64,000 nt of DNA. Source: Prinia subflava (taxonomy: Eukaryota; Chordata; Aves; Passeriformes; Cisticolidae). Shown here piece by piece: positions 34,094 to 46,523 of this stretch (its first letter is position 1; each line of letters begins with the position of its first letter). The notes beneath the pieces were generated by a model. It did not search any database, was not told the DNA's origin, and worked only from the letters and a program-made list of their open reading frames with translations. The position numbers were made by a program, and so were the translations under genes. The stretch is from contig NC_086258.1 in NCBI RefSeq assembly GCF_021018805.1, positions 10,753,759 to 10,817,758 of the forward strand, read 5' to 3'.

Positions 34094-37000
34094 CCCGCCC
34101 CAAAATCTGCTCCTCACTGCTCCTGCTCCAGCACGGGCCCCTGGTTCACAGGACATGGTGGGGACAGGGTGGAGCAGCCGGGCCCTTCCCCTGCTGGCTC
34201 TGATCCTGGGCTGGCCAGAGCAGCCCGAGTGCCACCAGAGCAGCAGCTGCCCCTGCCCTCTCAGCCCGCCCCTGCTCACCCCGCTCCACACAGGTAATGA
34301 GATCAGGAGCCATGAGGAAAGGGGTCACTGCATTAATCAAGTGCAGTTAAGATCAATATGAACAAAAGCAGTAAATACCAAAAAGAGCCATGTAAGTGTT
34401 ATAAACTGAGGTTCCGCTGCCACTGGGGAGCACAGCCCGTGCCAGCCTGTCCCTCTTGCGCTCCAGCATCTGTTCATTCTGCCAGACCCTGGTTAGTGGG
34501 GGAAACAGATGTGCAGAGATACTCAACAAGCACCAAACGCTGAGCCAAAACAGGTCTGTGAGAAAACCCCTGTGCTGCTGCAGGCTGGGGTGTGGAGAGC
34601 CCTCAGGAGCTGCCCGGCTCCAGGGCTGTGCCCCGGGGTGATGTGCTTGCCCAAGCATGCACAATAAAGGGTTTCTTGAGCTGTGCACTGACGGGCTCCT
34701 GCACAGCTCACATCAGAGATGAGCTCATGGTTAGTGTCACACAAGGAACACACCAGGCAGGAATTCATTATTTCGCAGTAGAAAATGGGTGTCTGGAATT
34801 CTCCTTAAAAAACAGTGACAAGCAGCTCAGACTTGCTGAAAACAGCAATCCCACTCTTCCCCACTCCCTTTTTTTTCCCAGTGCATCCTCATCCCTGCCT
34901 ACATCACAAAAATTCACTAATGGCCACAGTCTGTATTAGAGTTTATCAACAATTCTTCAAGGCCTGGTACAAGCAGTGGCCTCACACAAGATAAATTATA
35001 ATCCATGGCATTAAAGAATAAGCCATCCATTAGCGCACTGGCCCCTGGTTTCTCCTCAAAGAGAATGAGGCATCTCTGAACCCTTTCCTGGGGTCCTGCA
35101 GGGTGCACCTGGCTCTGTGGCACACAGGTGATTTTCTAGGAAAAGGATCTTGATATGGGGGCTGCAGAGATCAGCAAGAGACTCTGAGGATCTCCTGGGC
35201 ACCCATGTCGCAGTCAGGGAGGGACACAAAGGACACTGCAGGCAGATTCATTTCCAAATGATCCATGTTTTCCTAGAGCTGGCGTGGCCCTGCTGGGTGA
35301 TAGTGCCCCTGTTCCCATGCCAGACAGGCAACACCTCCAGGTCTTTGTTGCAAAAATCTCCCTTTGTTTGGAATGATTTAAATAGAGTAAAAAGAACAGT
35401 TTATTTTTAATAATAGATGATTACTGTTCATAAATCAAAAATGTATCACAATTATTTTTGCAGAAAGCTCCTTACCCAATATGTGGTTTTCAAACAGGAA
35501 GATAGTACCAGGGTATTTCTCCTATTTCTCCTGTTTTCCCAGCTGCAGATGCACAGCGAATCCTAATTAAAACCTTTAAGTCTTATTCCATTTACAAGAA
35601 GGAGTGTATCATTTTTCTTTTAGCTTTTTTTAATACAGGGTCTCAATGCCCATTACAAAAATTCCAATGCATCTTTGAAGTTAGCAGCTAATTATATTTC
35701 TCCAAGTTATATATCTGGAGTTCTAGATGGGGAAAAGGCAATTACTTTTTCTCTCATTTAGCATAACAATCTCTGAAGCTTTACTGGCGCTCCAGTGAGT
35801 CACGCTATAGATCAGAGCCCGGGCTGGGAAGAGGAGGAATTTGGGGGGAAGGCAGGATGCTTGCTCAGCTTTTCCGGGCTCTCTCCCTTGTTAGCACGCT
35901 CTCCCCACCAGGACACTCACTAATTGTTTGTCAAATGACCGCGGTGGCTTTGCCCGGGCAGCTTTGCCGCGAGGTCATTCGGCACATTCATTACGGGGCA
36001 CCTGCTCGCGCTGCTGGAGCAAAGGGGCTGTCAGCATTTTCCAGGAGTTTATAACTTGGCTGCAAATGTTTGTGTGGAGCTGAAAATTGTTGCATGATTT
36101 CTCGCAGGCAGAAACCGGCTGGTTCAGCCCGTTTGTTCCCGTGTCTCTTTGCCCAGGTGCTGCTGGCACTGCTGGCACCTGTGAGCCCCTGCCCGCCGGG
36201 CTGCGAGCTGGCACCGGGATTGTTGCTCTGGGGAACTCCTCTCTGGCTCTGTCCCTCTCGGCAGAGCGGGGACAATGGGATGGCTGCTGGGCAGCACTGG
36301 GGCACAGGGCTGTGGGACACCCCGGGGGAGTGGCAGGGACACTGGGCAGCCCCAGTGTAGGGACAGCTGGTGGAGTGCTGGCCACAGGAGCCTTGACCTC
36401 TGACAGCTGAATTGCTGTGAGCTTCATTTTAACGCTGCTCAGGCACCTTTCTGAAAGATCTATTACACTTGGAGCATCTTGCCTCTTTCTCAAAACTGAA
36501 ATTTAAAATGCCTCCAGAAATGGGTCTGGAATTTGTAACCCCAGAGATGTGAGTTTGGCCAGGCTGTGTTGCCTTGACTGTCCCTGCATGAAAAGGAATT
36601 TTGTGGGTTTCCTGCTCATCAAGGCTGCACCTGTGATTATGTGAGGAAAACAAACAAAAACAAAACACCAAAATGAAAACAAAGGAAAAAAAGCCAGAAA
36701 AAATGAATTCCCTTGCACATGCTGGAACAGAGGGAGAGACGAAAGCTGGTTCCCAGCTGGTTTCCAGCTCGGTGCCATATTTCCACCCTACAAGGGGTTA
36801 CACCACACTGGTCCACACCAGCAGACAGTGTGCTCACTCTCCCTGGCAGCTGATTTATTCCTTCTGCTTCTGGATGTGTTTTGTTGCTGGGGCTGCCCTA
36901 GACCTGACTGTTTTCCCAGATTTGTATGTGACAATGACACCAGAAGTGCTTTTGGAAGCAAAAGGGTGGAAAAGCATTCAAACGAGAGAAGCCCAGAACT

Positions 37001-37269
37001 GGTGCAGAGAGCTCTGTTGGCATTGGGATTGCTTTGATTTCCTGCAAACTCTCACTGTTTTTACAAACTGGAGGAATGCTGGTGGCCTCAGGACCAGCAC
37101 ACTGGCTGTCCCTGCCACAGGGCCCGCAGCTCCCTGATTCATTCTCTGTGGTGCTGAAGCCTCTCTCTGCAGGGCTGTCCCTGCCCGGCTCTCCGGGCTG
37201 GGAGCGCTCCCGGGGCCCGGCTGCCCCTCTGCTCTGTGCCCACCCAGCCGTGGTTGTGCAGTGACAGCC
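34094..37269. other. Gene-free unique sequence
   Basis: GC-rich beside the array, then mixed. The segment at about 35560-36120 is AT-rich with kept CpGs (CACTAATTGTTTGTC, GAGGTCATTCGGCACATTC, CATTACGGGGCACC) and is a candidate regulatory element. Frames such as 35975-36493 minus and 36673-37137 plus have no recognisable domain. A perfect-looking 20 bp duplication (AATGTCCCCTCCGGCACC core) lies at 37270-37309, just outside this stretch. Confidence 0.4.
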
Positions 37270-37309
37270 AATGTCCCCTCCGGCACCCGAATGTCCCCTC
37301 CGGCACCTG
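37270..37309. repeat. 20 bp tandem duplication
   Basis: Two adjacent copies of a unit beginning AATGTCCCCTCCGGCACC, differing by one base near the end (CG against TG). It lies about 110 bp left of the 48 bp array. Confidence 0.85.
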
Positions 37310-37380
37310 AGCCCGGCACAGCTCCGTGGCGATGGAGCCCTGCTCTGGTCAGCGAGAACGGGGCGGCCCTGACTGCATGG

Positions 37381-37999
37381 GCACCCACTGCCCCGGCACA
37401 GGGGATGGATAGATTGTCAGGGTATCCCTGACTCCAATGGGCATCCACTGCCCTGGCACAGGGGATGGAGAGGCTGCCAGGGCACCCCTGTCCCACTGCC
37501 CCGGCCTGGGGAATGGAGAGGCTGCCAGGGCACCCCTGTCCCACTGCCCTGGCCCGGGGAATGGATAGATTGTCAGGGCACCCCTGTCCCACTGCCCTGG
37601 CCCAGGGGATGGAGAGGCTGCCAGGGCACCCCTGTCCCACTGCCCCAGCCCGGGGGATGGAGAGGCTGCCAGGGCACCCCTGTCCCACTGCCCCAGCCCG
37701 GGGGATGCAGAGGCTGCCAGGGCACCCCTGTCCCACTGCCCCGGCCTGGGGGATGGATAGATTGTCAGGGCACCCCTGTCCCACTGCCCCAGCCTGGGGG
37801 ATGGATAGATTGTCAGGGCACCCCTGTCCCACTGCCCCAGCCCGGGGGATGGATAGATTGTCAGGGCACCCCTGTCCCACTGCCCCAGCCCGGGGGATGC
37901 AGAGGCTGCCAGGGCACCCCTGTCCCACTGCCCCGGCCTGGGGGATGGATAGATTGTCAGGGCACCCCTGTCCCACTGCCCCGGCCCCGGGGGTGCAGC
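37381..37999. repeat. 48 bp minisatellite, about 13 units with alternating unit types
   Basis: Each unit has a variable half (GGATGGATAGATTGTCAGGG, GGATGGAGAGGCTGCCAGGG or GGATGCAGAGGCTGCCAGGG) and a constant half (CACCCCTGTCCCACTGCCCC then AGCCCGGG or GGCCTGGG). Period 48 is exact from about 37607 on; the first units at the left edge are longer and diverged. Because 48 is a multiple of 3, a 16-residue peptide repeat stays in frame on each strand. The minus-strand frame 36978-38270 (430 codons from a true ATG) crosses the array and both flanks; I judge it fortuitous. Confidence 0.97.
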
Positions 38000-39699
38000 G
38001 GCTGCGGCTGCCGGGCGGGAGCTGTTGGAGCACTCGGGGCAGCGACACTGAGACACTCTGCTGCCAGGGAACCTGTGCGAAATTAAATTCTCCACTTGGC
38101 TGGTCCGGGTGACTTGGCTTTGCTCTGCTGACTTGTTCCTTCATTATTTTTTTGGCCGATAACTGACTGCAAGCTTGTCTTGTCTGTTTAATACCAGCAC
38201 AGCAGCTCCAGGAGAGGCTCAAGCTTGTCAGTCTCGGCGAGCGCGCACTGTATTGCTCTCCCCACTTCATTTACTTCGTGGACAGGAGGGGAAAAGCCTC
38301 GAGGCGCTGCAGAGCTTGGCAGCTGGGATGGAGGGATTCTCAGCAGGCTGGGTGCAGCCCCCTGGAGCAGCCCTGGCAGGGCAGGCTGGGGCACAGGGAG
38401 ACCTGCATGTTTCCAGGGGAGACCAGCGCTTGGATGGAGCCAGGCAAGCTAAGGACAGTAATTATTAAGATTAATCTCTCCCTCACACCTTGGAGCATGC
38501 CGAGGAAATCTCCAGGCAGCCTCGCAGCCAGGTTTGCCGTGGACTTGGCTGCTCTTGCTCTGAGCACCTGGCGCAGAGGCAGCTGTGGCTGTGGTGGGAG
38601 CTGGGTGCAGGGTTTGCTCCCTGGACAGGAGATGCCATCCCTGAAGGACCTTCTCCCCCTGCCCGTACTGTCCCATGTGGACTATTGCATTCAGGGAGCA
38701 CAAGGGTCCTGAGCCCAGGCAGATGCAGCCACACTTATCCTGGTTGTTTTGCAGCAGGGACAGAAGAGGGATCAGCCCAGTCCCCCAAGACAGGTCTGTG
38801 CCTGGAGGACTTTGCCTGCACTCAGCTGCAGAGCCGGGGCAGCTGGGTCCTTGGAGTAAGGCTTAGCAAACACAGTTGGTTTTTGTTTAATTAAGAGCAA
38901 GCAGAGAATTTAAAGACTGGGTTTTCTCCAACCTGTGATAAATTAACCTCCTCCTTGCTCAGGAGGACAGGAACGCTCCAGATCAATGATCTTACTGATG
39001 CCTGGCTTCTCTTCCTTTGGAGGGAGAAAGGGACAGAGAGCATCAGCCCCTGCCCCTGCTGCTGCCTTTGGGGTAGCGAGTGGAGTGACTGTGGGTAATG
39101 ATGATGAATGGCATGATTAAAGCTGGAACTCAGACCTACAGCTGGAATTTTAGACCCTATTCACAGAATAAAACAGCTCCTGCTGTGCAGTTTGGGGGCA
39201 CTGAGAGTGCAGCTGAGGGCAGTGGGGTGCTCCAGGCGAGCCCCCCGACAGACAGGCACCCCTGACCGTGCTGTGTTCAAGGGACCAGAGGGCTCCTGCT
39301 CCCATGTCAGTGCAGAGCCACTCCCAGTGTGGCTGTGGCCGTGCCAAGGGGTGCCAGCATCCTGTGACAGCCACCAGAGGATATGTGGGCACCCTCGGGT
39401 GGCATGTCCCAGAGCAGGGACTGCTGGATTGTGGCTTTTGTCCCTCTGGATCCTGGGCAGAAAATAAGTCCCTATTTTTTTTTTTTAAATTTTATGCATT
39501 CAATAAAAACTGGTAGATTTATCAATTTCTCAGAAATCACACAGATAGATAAAACATCTGCAGCTCTGCTTGAGCAATGCTGGGCCTTGGCTGCAGTTTT
39601 TGCTTTTCTAAACTCCTTCTTTAAATGTATTTTTATACAGCAGTGTTGACCTTTTCTGCCAGCCCCTGTGGAGTGAGTTTGTATCTTGTGTAAAAGTCA
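38000..39699. other. Gene-free unique sequence
   Basis: GC-moderate unique DNA. A T-rich run sits at about 39474-39487. Overlapping frames on both strands at 38175-38894 have no domain. Nothing recognised. Confidence 0.45.
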
Positions 39700-40060
39700 T
39701 ATCAAATGGGCCACAAAAAATCACTCTTGCCTGATTAAAATGAATAGTCTAGACAACGTGTGCATTTTCCTTCTGTGTCGTTAGCTTTGTGCGAGAGCTT
39801 GCAGCAATCAGGGCTTTTATGGGAGAAACACAGCTACAGGTACTGCGAGCTGCCTTAGCGGATACTAATTACAATCCCTGCAAGGATTGATTTGCAAAGA
39901 AAATTTCTATTGCCTCAAGGACAAACGTTTGTGCAAATCATATTATTGTGTATAAGAAATTGGTAACACTTTATGAAATGGCTCGTTTATACATACTTTA
40001 CTATTTATTAAATTAAATGGTCTTATAACAATCCTTTTGCTAAGTTAAAATATCATAAGT
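39700..40060. promoter_or_regulatory. Candidate conserved non-coding element
   Basis: AT-rich block with kept CpGs and factor-like words: GCCTGATTAAAATGAATAG, GCGGATACTAATTACAATC, GTTTGTGCAAATCATATT, ACTTTACTATTTATTAAA. No coding potential. Regulatory role is inferred from composition only. Confidence 0.3.
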
Positions 40061-41060
40061 GTTCTGGTTTTGCATTATTTCTGTGCTGTAAAGCTAGCTG
40101 TTAGGCCTTGGTTGGCATCACCTGTTAAGACTATTGTTGCTGCAGTTTGTACCATGCCATGCCTGAATCGTGGTGCCCACACACAGTGCTGGGGTCAGAG
40201 CAGCAGCTCCCCTGAGCATCTCCTCTCCCCTTCTTCATTTGGACCTGAAATTCTAGAACAGCATAATTTTGAAGTTGCCTGTTTCCTTGAGTGTGGGGTT
40301 TGGCAAATAGCACAAACTGTCCTTGCTGCATGTTTGGCTCATCCAGCATGGCTCGTGGCTCAAGCAGTGGGTGCCCAGCCCTCAGCTGTGGTACCAGCAG
40401 ATCCCTGATCTGCCCAGCAGCAGATCCAGCTGTGTGTGAGGAGGATGAGACTGTTTCTGTACCTCCTACGTGCCAGATCTGGACCTTTCCAGAGCATGTG
40501 GGAAGCATTCTGTGTTGCCTCCAAACTTTTAGACCCATTCAGACATTGGTTCTTGTGGAAAAGCCACCTGTATGCCAAGGTAAGGGGGCTGCACTTCGCT
40601 CCTGGTTTAGATCTTCAAGACCCAGTGGGTCAAGAGCTGCTTTCCCATTTTTCTGTGGGAGCATTGTTTGCAATCCCACAGTGAGTGGTGCTGTATCCAG
40701 GCTGCCCACTGTCCCCCTGACCGTGCTTCCAACATGGCAATTGTTCCAGTCCTGTTATGCGTTTTACCTGGAAAATTAGAAGAGGAAGAAGCATTGTCTT
40801 GCACGTGAGGTGTGTGAGGTGGCAGTGCTCACCCTGGGTGGTGCATGCAGCCAGGGAGATGCACAGGAGCAGTGGTCACATTTGTCAGGAATCGAATTCC
40901 TGTTGGTCCTGCACGATACTTGTGCTGTGCCAGCACTCCCAGGCTGACCGGGTTCATTCCGACTTCAAGAAGTTGCCCTTGCCTTCCAAAATTCTTGTCT
41001 GCTCTGGAAAACAAGCAGACAAGACATCTTTACTGGGCTAGAAATTTCTCTTGAATGTCC
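40061..41060 (+). other. Unassigned block with consecutive open plus frames
   Basis: About 1 kb in which plus-strand frames follow one another with small overlaps: 40070-40408, 40291-40779 and 40757-41041 (the first and third are in the same frame). Composition is even (near 50% GC) and differs from both AT-rich flanks. I see no known domain, no RT, gag or transposase motif, no poly(A) signal and no clear terminal repeats. It could be a decayed coding-derived element, an unknown interspersed repeat, or chance. Confidence 0.3.
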
Positions 41061-42309
41061 TCTCTCTAATTTATGTTCCCTCTCACTCCGTTGCCTGCAG
41101 CAAAGCCCATTAATGGTGGCAGTTTGTGACACAACCGAAGGCTCCTCTAAGGGCAGCTCTGCCGCGATTCCGCCGCGCTGACTTTGGAGGCGTTCGCTGG
41201 TGTGGCGAGCTCAGCTTCCCCCTCTGCTTCCCAGGCTCCAGAGAATAATCCTTCCTCTGGCTGGCTCTGCTGCTGCTATGGCAATATTTTCTCCCCCATC
41301 GTGGTAATCACGCAATGGTCTCTGAGAACAGCAGGAGAAGCTGTGCCTGGTAGATGCATAAAAGGTAAGATGAACTACATGTCATAAAACTTTTAAAAGT
41401 TCCTTTTTTGTGTTTGTGCGGGGGTTATTTTATATGGCTTTTGATATGAAGCTAAAATTGCACATCAAAAAGGATAATGCATCTTTAAGCTGTTACAATG
41501 ACTTCTAAATTTTTCATTTAATGTCAGTGAGGAAAAAACCCCTCAGTTGGCTGAGTTACGTTGGTGAGATGGCTGTTTCATTCCATAAAGTGTCTGCAGT
41601 GGATTTGAACAGTAGGAAATCCAAGGGTGATAAATAGCTATTTCTAAGTAAATTTCATGCAATTGCCCTTTGGTTAAAGTCTTTCCTCTCAGCACTTTCC
41701 TGTGCACATAGCCCAACTAATAATATTCAGGAGCAAGTGCTTTCCAGTGTGACAACTGATTGCACTTTGAAGCAGTAAATGGCTGATTTCATAATTGGTA
41801 TAATTTTTCACAAGTACCTGAATGTCATATACAGAAAGAATAAGCAACCTGGACTTAATACGGGAGCTTTTTCAATTCTCCTAAAAATCAATAATGTATT
41901 AAACCCCTCTAACTGATTAAAATAATGTGAACCCTGAGTAGGTTTTGTGAGGAAGGCAGGTTTCTTCAAGGGTGGCAGATTTATGGCAAAAGGGTTAATA
42001 CATGGGGAGAACAGGGATACGTTACAGATGGAGTCCGTTTTCCTAATTAAACTTTTATCAAGATTTTCCCGGTTTGAATTGTTTCACTTAGCATGATGGG
42101 AAGGAGCATTTCCTTTGGTGTTCAGGGCAGCTACTGCCGCTAGTGCAACACCCAGATCTCTGTCCTCATGGAAGGGGTGAGGATTACGAGGAGAAGAAAA
42201 ATGGGATCCATTCTGAAAGCAGCACGCTGGCTCTGGGGGCTCCGGTGGCAGGAGAGGGTGCAGGGCGGATTTGGGGCGAGCTGCAGTGGTGGCAGCGCTG
42301 GCCATGCCA
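41061..42309. other. Gene-free, mostly AT-rich sequence
   Basis: About 41390-42100 is AT-rich with words such as GTCATAAAACTTTTAAAAG, TTAATGTCAGTGAGG and TAACTGATTAAAATAATG and may include regulatory DNA. No frame, no repeat family recognised. Confidence 0.4.
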
Positions 42310-42688
42310 GGACCCGAGCCTGGGGCACAGCACAGGGCTGGCCTGGGGCACAGCACAGGACTGAGCCTGGGGCACAGCACAGGACTGAGCCTGGGGCACA
42401 GCACAGGACCCGAGCCTGGGGCACAGCACAGGACCCGAGCCTGGGGCACAGCACAGGACCCGAGCCTGGGGCACAGCACAGGGCTGAGCCTGGGGCACAG
42501 CACAGGACTGAGCCTGGGGCACAGCACAGGGCTGAGCCTGGGGCACAGCACAGGACCCGAGCCTGGGGCACAGCACAGGACCCGAGCCTGGGGCACAGCA
42601 CAGGACCCGAGCCTGGGGCACAGCACAGGACTGAGCCTGGGGCACAGCACAGGACCCGAGCCTGGGGCACAGCACAGGGCTGGCCTGG
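42310..42688. repeat. 23-25 bp minisatellite, about 15 units
   Basis: Units share GCCTGGGGCACAGCACAGG and differ in the spacer that follows: ACCCGA (25 bp unit), ACTGA or GCTGA (24 bp), GCTG (23 bp). The mixed unit lengths shift frame repeatedly, yet frames of 160-240 codons stay open on both strands because no spacer creates a stop. Those frames are not genes. Confidence 0.96.
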
Positions 42689-44685
42689 GCAGGAGGCTGC
42701 TGTGGGGCTGTCCTGGGCTCTTCCTGGGGGGCACCTTCATGCCCAGGGGCCTCTGTGCCTGGAAGAGCTCAGTTACTGTCACAGAGAGGTGACTGTGACT
42801 GCAGAGTTACAGAACACAGAGCCTCTCACCAGGAGACGAGCAGGAGATTATTTTTTTCCCCAGGATTTCATGATTTCTTGAAAACCTTTCATGCTATTGT
42901 GAAAAAATGTCTGAGGATCTTTTGAGAGAGTATTTAGAAAGCTAAAGCAAAGGTGCAGCCCGATGGCAGGGATGTGCAGGTGGCCCGGGCACAGGTGGGG
43001 AGGGTGTGGAGGGCAGGTGAGGGCAGCGGGCACCTGGCACCTGGGTGGGTGTGTGGGGTGCATGTGGGGGTCAGAGCACGGGATGTGCGTGAGTGCCTCG
43101 AAGGAAGATTAACAAACAAGATCACAAATGTTAAAGCCTGGGCAAGGCTCTGGAGCCCATGGAGTCCTGTCAGTCCCCAGCACTGTGGGGATCCCCCCAG
43201 CCTGGTGAGGGGGCACCAAGGCTCCTCTGCCCGGGGAAGCCACGTCCCCACTTGCTCCCACATTGGGGGAGAGTGCACGTCACTGCCAGACCTGAGCTGG
43301 CATTTTACCCAGGAAGAGTGCACTCCCTCCCAGGGGATCACAGGCAGGTGGATGGAGGAATCTGCTTAAACTTCTCTCCTCAAGATCATGATCAGACATC
43401 TTAAGCTCTGCATTATTCACGTTTGTCTGTTGTTTTTAACTCATTTCCTATTTTCCAGCTGAGGGACTCTGCCAGAAGCACTCCTCGCCAGAGATTAAAA
43501 CAATTTAGGAAGCAGACACCCAATTCCTTTCTTTGGATAGTAGGCAAATTGGATATCTGTGAGAAGCAAGCAAATTTTATTATCAACAGATAGTTTGCTA
43601 CTTAACTATCCTTAAGAATCCCCCAGTATCTGCAGGTGTTTGTTAGTTGTCCTGAGCCCAAAGGCACACGTGGCACATTCCCTGCCCGTGCCCTGCCCAG
43701 CCTGTGCCCGGTGCCCCTGCAGGACACTGGCAGCCCAGGAGGGCAGCGTGGGGAGCAGGTATTTAATGGCAGCAAAGGTGCTGGCAAGCAAATGCACCTG
43801 GAGGAGGAGCCCGGTGCAAGGAGTGCTTGGGAGCTCTGGCTCCATGGACTGTGCTCTGCCCATCTCCAGTGTCTGTACTGAGGCCACGAGACACAGGAAA
43901 TCACGTCTACGTCATTAGCTGTGGCTCTCCTTGGTTTGTACCAAAATAGCTGTTTTAAATGTAATTATCACTAATTTGGGAAAATGCACCATTAGATATG
44001 TAAATTTATTGGCTAATGGCTGCGCACGGCAGATCACAGTGGATGGGATGTGGGATAACCAAATTGGAACCATTTCTCAGCTTGCTAAGCAGGTTCCCAG
44101 GAGTGAGTTTCAGTATCTGGCAGTCTCCCAGGTGTCTTCCCTATGGGGCACCTGGGACCTGGAGATTCCTCCCAGGGAAGGTCCCATCCTGCCTTCCCCA
44201 GCGTGTTCGAGGCGGTGCAGGAAGTTCTGCAGGAGCACAGGAAGACAAAGCAGATGGCTCTTAAAATTATACAAGGATCCAAAAAAAAACCCATGGAGTC
44301 ATTCATCAGGATTGCTGCAGTTCTTGACCACATAGTCAATGATTTATTTAATCTTAATATATTCCACAAAGAGTCCCCGTATTTCCATAAATATGTCATA
44401 TCTACCTAATACATAGTAATGAACCTGCTCCAAGGGTAAATAAATAAGATCTAAACTCAGAAAGCCAATGTTTATCAAAGGGAGGTATAGAGATATTGAG
44501 TCCTTTAAAGTACCATTCTTCACAGCAATCACAACCAACTTTGGCAATTTATAATGTGCGAGTCAATTAGAATTCCCGGGGGCAGCAGGGCTGTGCACAC
44601 CCCGGGCGTGGCTGACACCACGAGTGCCACACCCTGCAGGGAGCCACCAGCACTGCCCTCCACGGGCACCATGGGCTGGCAGCAG
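42689..44685. other. Gene-free unique sequence
   Basis: Mixed composition. A G-rich plus strand at about 42990-43080 (GGTGGGGAGGGTGTGGAGGG type) precedes ordinary unique DNA. AT-rich stretches at 43380-43620 and 43930-44050 and 44320-44570 have no frames of interest. No gene seen. Confidence 0.45.
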
Positions 44686-45070
44686 TTCTGAAATTTGGAA
44701 AACCCCTCTGAGATCATCCAGTCCAACCCAGCGCTGCCAAGGCCACCAGGAACCCCCGCCCCAAGTGCCACATCTGCACAGCTTTTGAACCCCTCCAGGG
44801 AAGGTGACTCCACACTGCCCTGGGCAGCCTCTGCCAATGCCTGACCACCCTTTCCCTCAAGAGATTGTTCCAAATACCAATCGAAACCTTCCTGGCACGA
44901 TTTAAAGCTGTTTCCCCTCCTCCTGTCCCTTGTTCCCAGGCAGCAGAGCCCGACCCCTCACCTGTCAGGAGCTGTGCAGAGCAGAGGGTCCCCCTGAGCC
45001 TCCTCTTCTGCAGGCTGAGCCCTGCCCCAGCCCCCTCAGCCCCTCCTTGTGCCCCCTCCCCAGCCCCAGT
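44686..45070 (-). mobile_element. CR1 LINE fragment, reverse orientation
   Basis: On the plus strand it reads as the reverse complement of an avian CR1 3' region. TTTGGAAAACCCCTCTGAG, ATCATCCAGTCCAACCC, ACCCCTCCAGGGAAGGTGAC, CCTGGGCAGCCTCTGCC, TGCCTGACCACCC and TTTAAAGCTGTTTCCCCTCC occur in order, then GAGCCTCCTCTTCTGCAGGC. The 3' terminal octamers are missing at 44686, so the 3' end was lost. Protein-coding part absent. The right boundary grades into C-rich sequence. Confidence 0.88.
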
Positions 45071-46523
45071 GCCTGACTCTGCACACAGGGTCTTGTTTAC
45101 AGCTGCTGCTCGCAGGTAAGGATTTCATAAGAGGGACTTTTAGATTTCACATAGAGAAGAATTTGCTGATTTTTGTTTTGAGAATTGTCAATTATGAAAA
45201 AAAAAAAAGAAATAGTTTTAAACAGAAAATTTGACTTGGACTGGTTTAATTTATCTTATTCCGTTTTTTCATGGAGTTACATACAGCTGTGCATAACATG
45301 ATGTAATATGCTAATGTGAATATTTTCATAGTAATACATTGAAAAATACCTAAAAATGTGGCTGCAAAGGGAAATAACTAATTTTTTATAGCTTGCATCT
45401 TCTTAATCTTATTTTCTGCAGCAAAGTATTTCATGCCTTTTTTATAATTAGTTTGACAAAGTCAATAATAATAGAATATTCTGATTATGTCAATATGACA
45501 CGTAATATTATGCACTTCTCTACTATTATGCATATTATGACATGACTTGACATGATATGACAGGTCACATTATGCACTACTACTGATGTCATAAAATAAT
45601 GTAAAAGTAATGAAAACAAATTTTGAAATGAAAAATTTTAAAAGGAATTAATGACTTTTCCTAAGAGAAATTCCAAAGCAAATCTTTTTCCTTTCTGTTT
45701 TTAAGTTTGCTTCATTGGGTTACCACACTCTTCCCCCGGTAAAAGCTTTCATTCCTCAGCTCTGCTGCCTGCTCGTTGCTTTGTTCCCCTCAGCAGCTGG
45801 GCTTGGTGTTGGCTTTCGGAGCCTCCCGGGAGCGTGTCAGGAGCACAGAACCCGGGGCTGGGGATGTGTCCTGGCACAGCAGGCGTGGGTGACAGGGACA
45901 CTGGCGGGCACTGGGCTGGCACCTGTGAGCTCTCGTGTGAGGCACACAGCGTGCTGATCCGGACTGCTATCGGGTTTTACAGGGATACAGCGAGGGTAAT
46001 TCCCACCTCCCAGAAATGCGGGAGGGTTCGGAACACCTTTGCAGCAGGTCGCCGTGGGCCTGCCCTGTGCCTGATGGATGGCGAAGCCGCCGATTCCCTC
46101 CCCAGTCGTGAAGGAAACGTGGCACTCTTGGCAGGCAGGTGGGAGTTTCAGTGGCCCGGAGACGAAAGCAGGAATCCAGCACGGGCACCAGGGACTGCAG
46201 GCTGTGCTCGATATCCTCCCACAACGCCTGCGATTCGGATTCATTTTTAATGAGACGCTTTTTGCTACAATCCTACAGCAGCCCCAAACGGTGGCAGGCA
46301 AGAGGACGCCAGGTGGAAGAGCTGCTCCCTCCTCGCCTGCTTCCCTTGTCCCCCGTGAGGGAACAGCGGCGGGGACAGCGGGGACAGGGCGGGCAGGGAC
46401 CCCGGGCGGGCCGGGGGTGGCCGGAGGGGCAGTGCCAGCGCTGGCGGGGGCTGCGAGCCGGGCAGGGCAGCGCGGGGGCCCGGCCTGTGCCCGTGGGGCC
46501 CGGCAGAGCCTGGGGGTGCCGGG
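45071..46523. other. Gene-free sequence, AT-rich then CpG-rich
   Basis: 45110-45720 is very AT-rich. Within it, 45470-45600 repeats short words (ATTATGCA three times, TGACATGA-type words) without clear periodicity. After 45720 the sequence becomes GC-rich and from 46340 CpG-dense, running into the next minisatellite. The 240-codon minus frame 45837-46559 has no recognisable domain. Confidence 0.4.

Noticed and set aside
40061..41060. Endogenous retrovirus or solo LTR
   Set aside because: No TG...CA boundaries with duplicated target site, no poly(A) signal, no primer-binding site, and no gag or pol motif visible.
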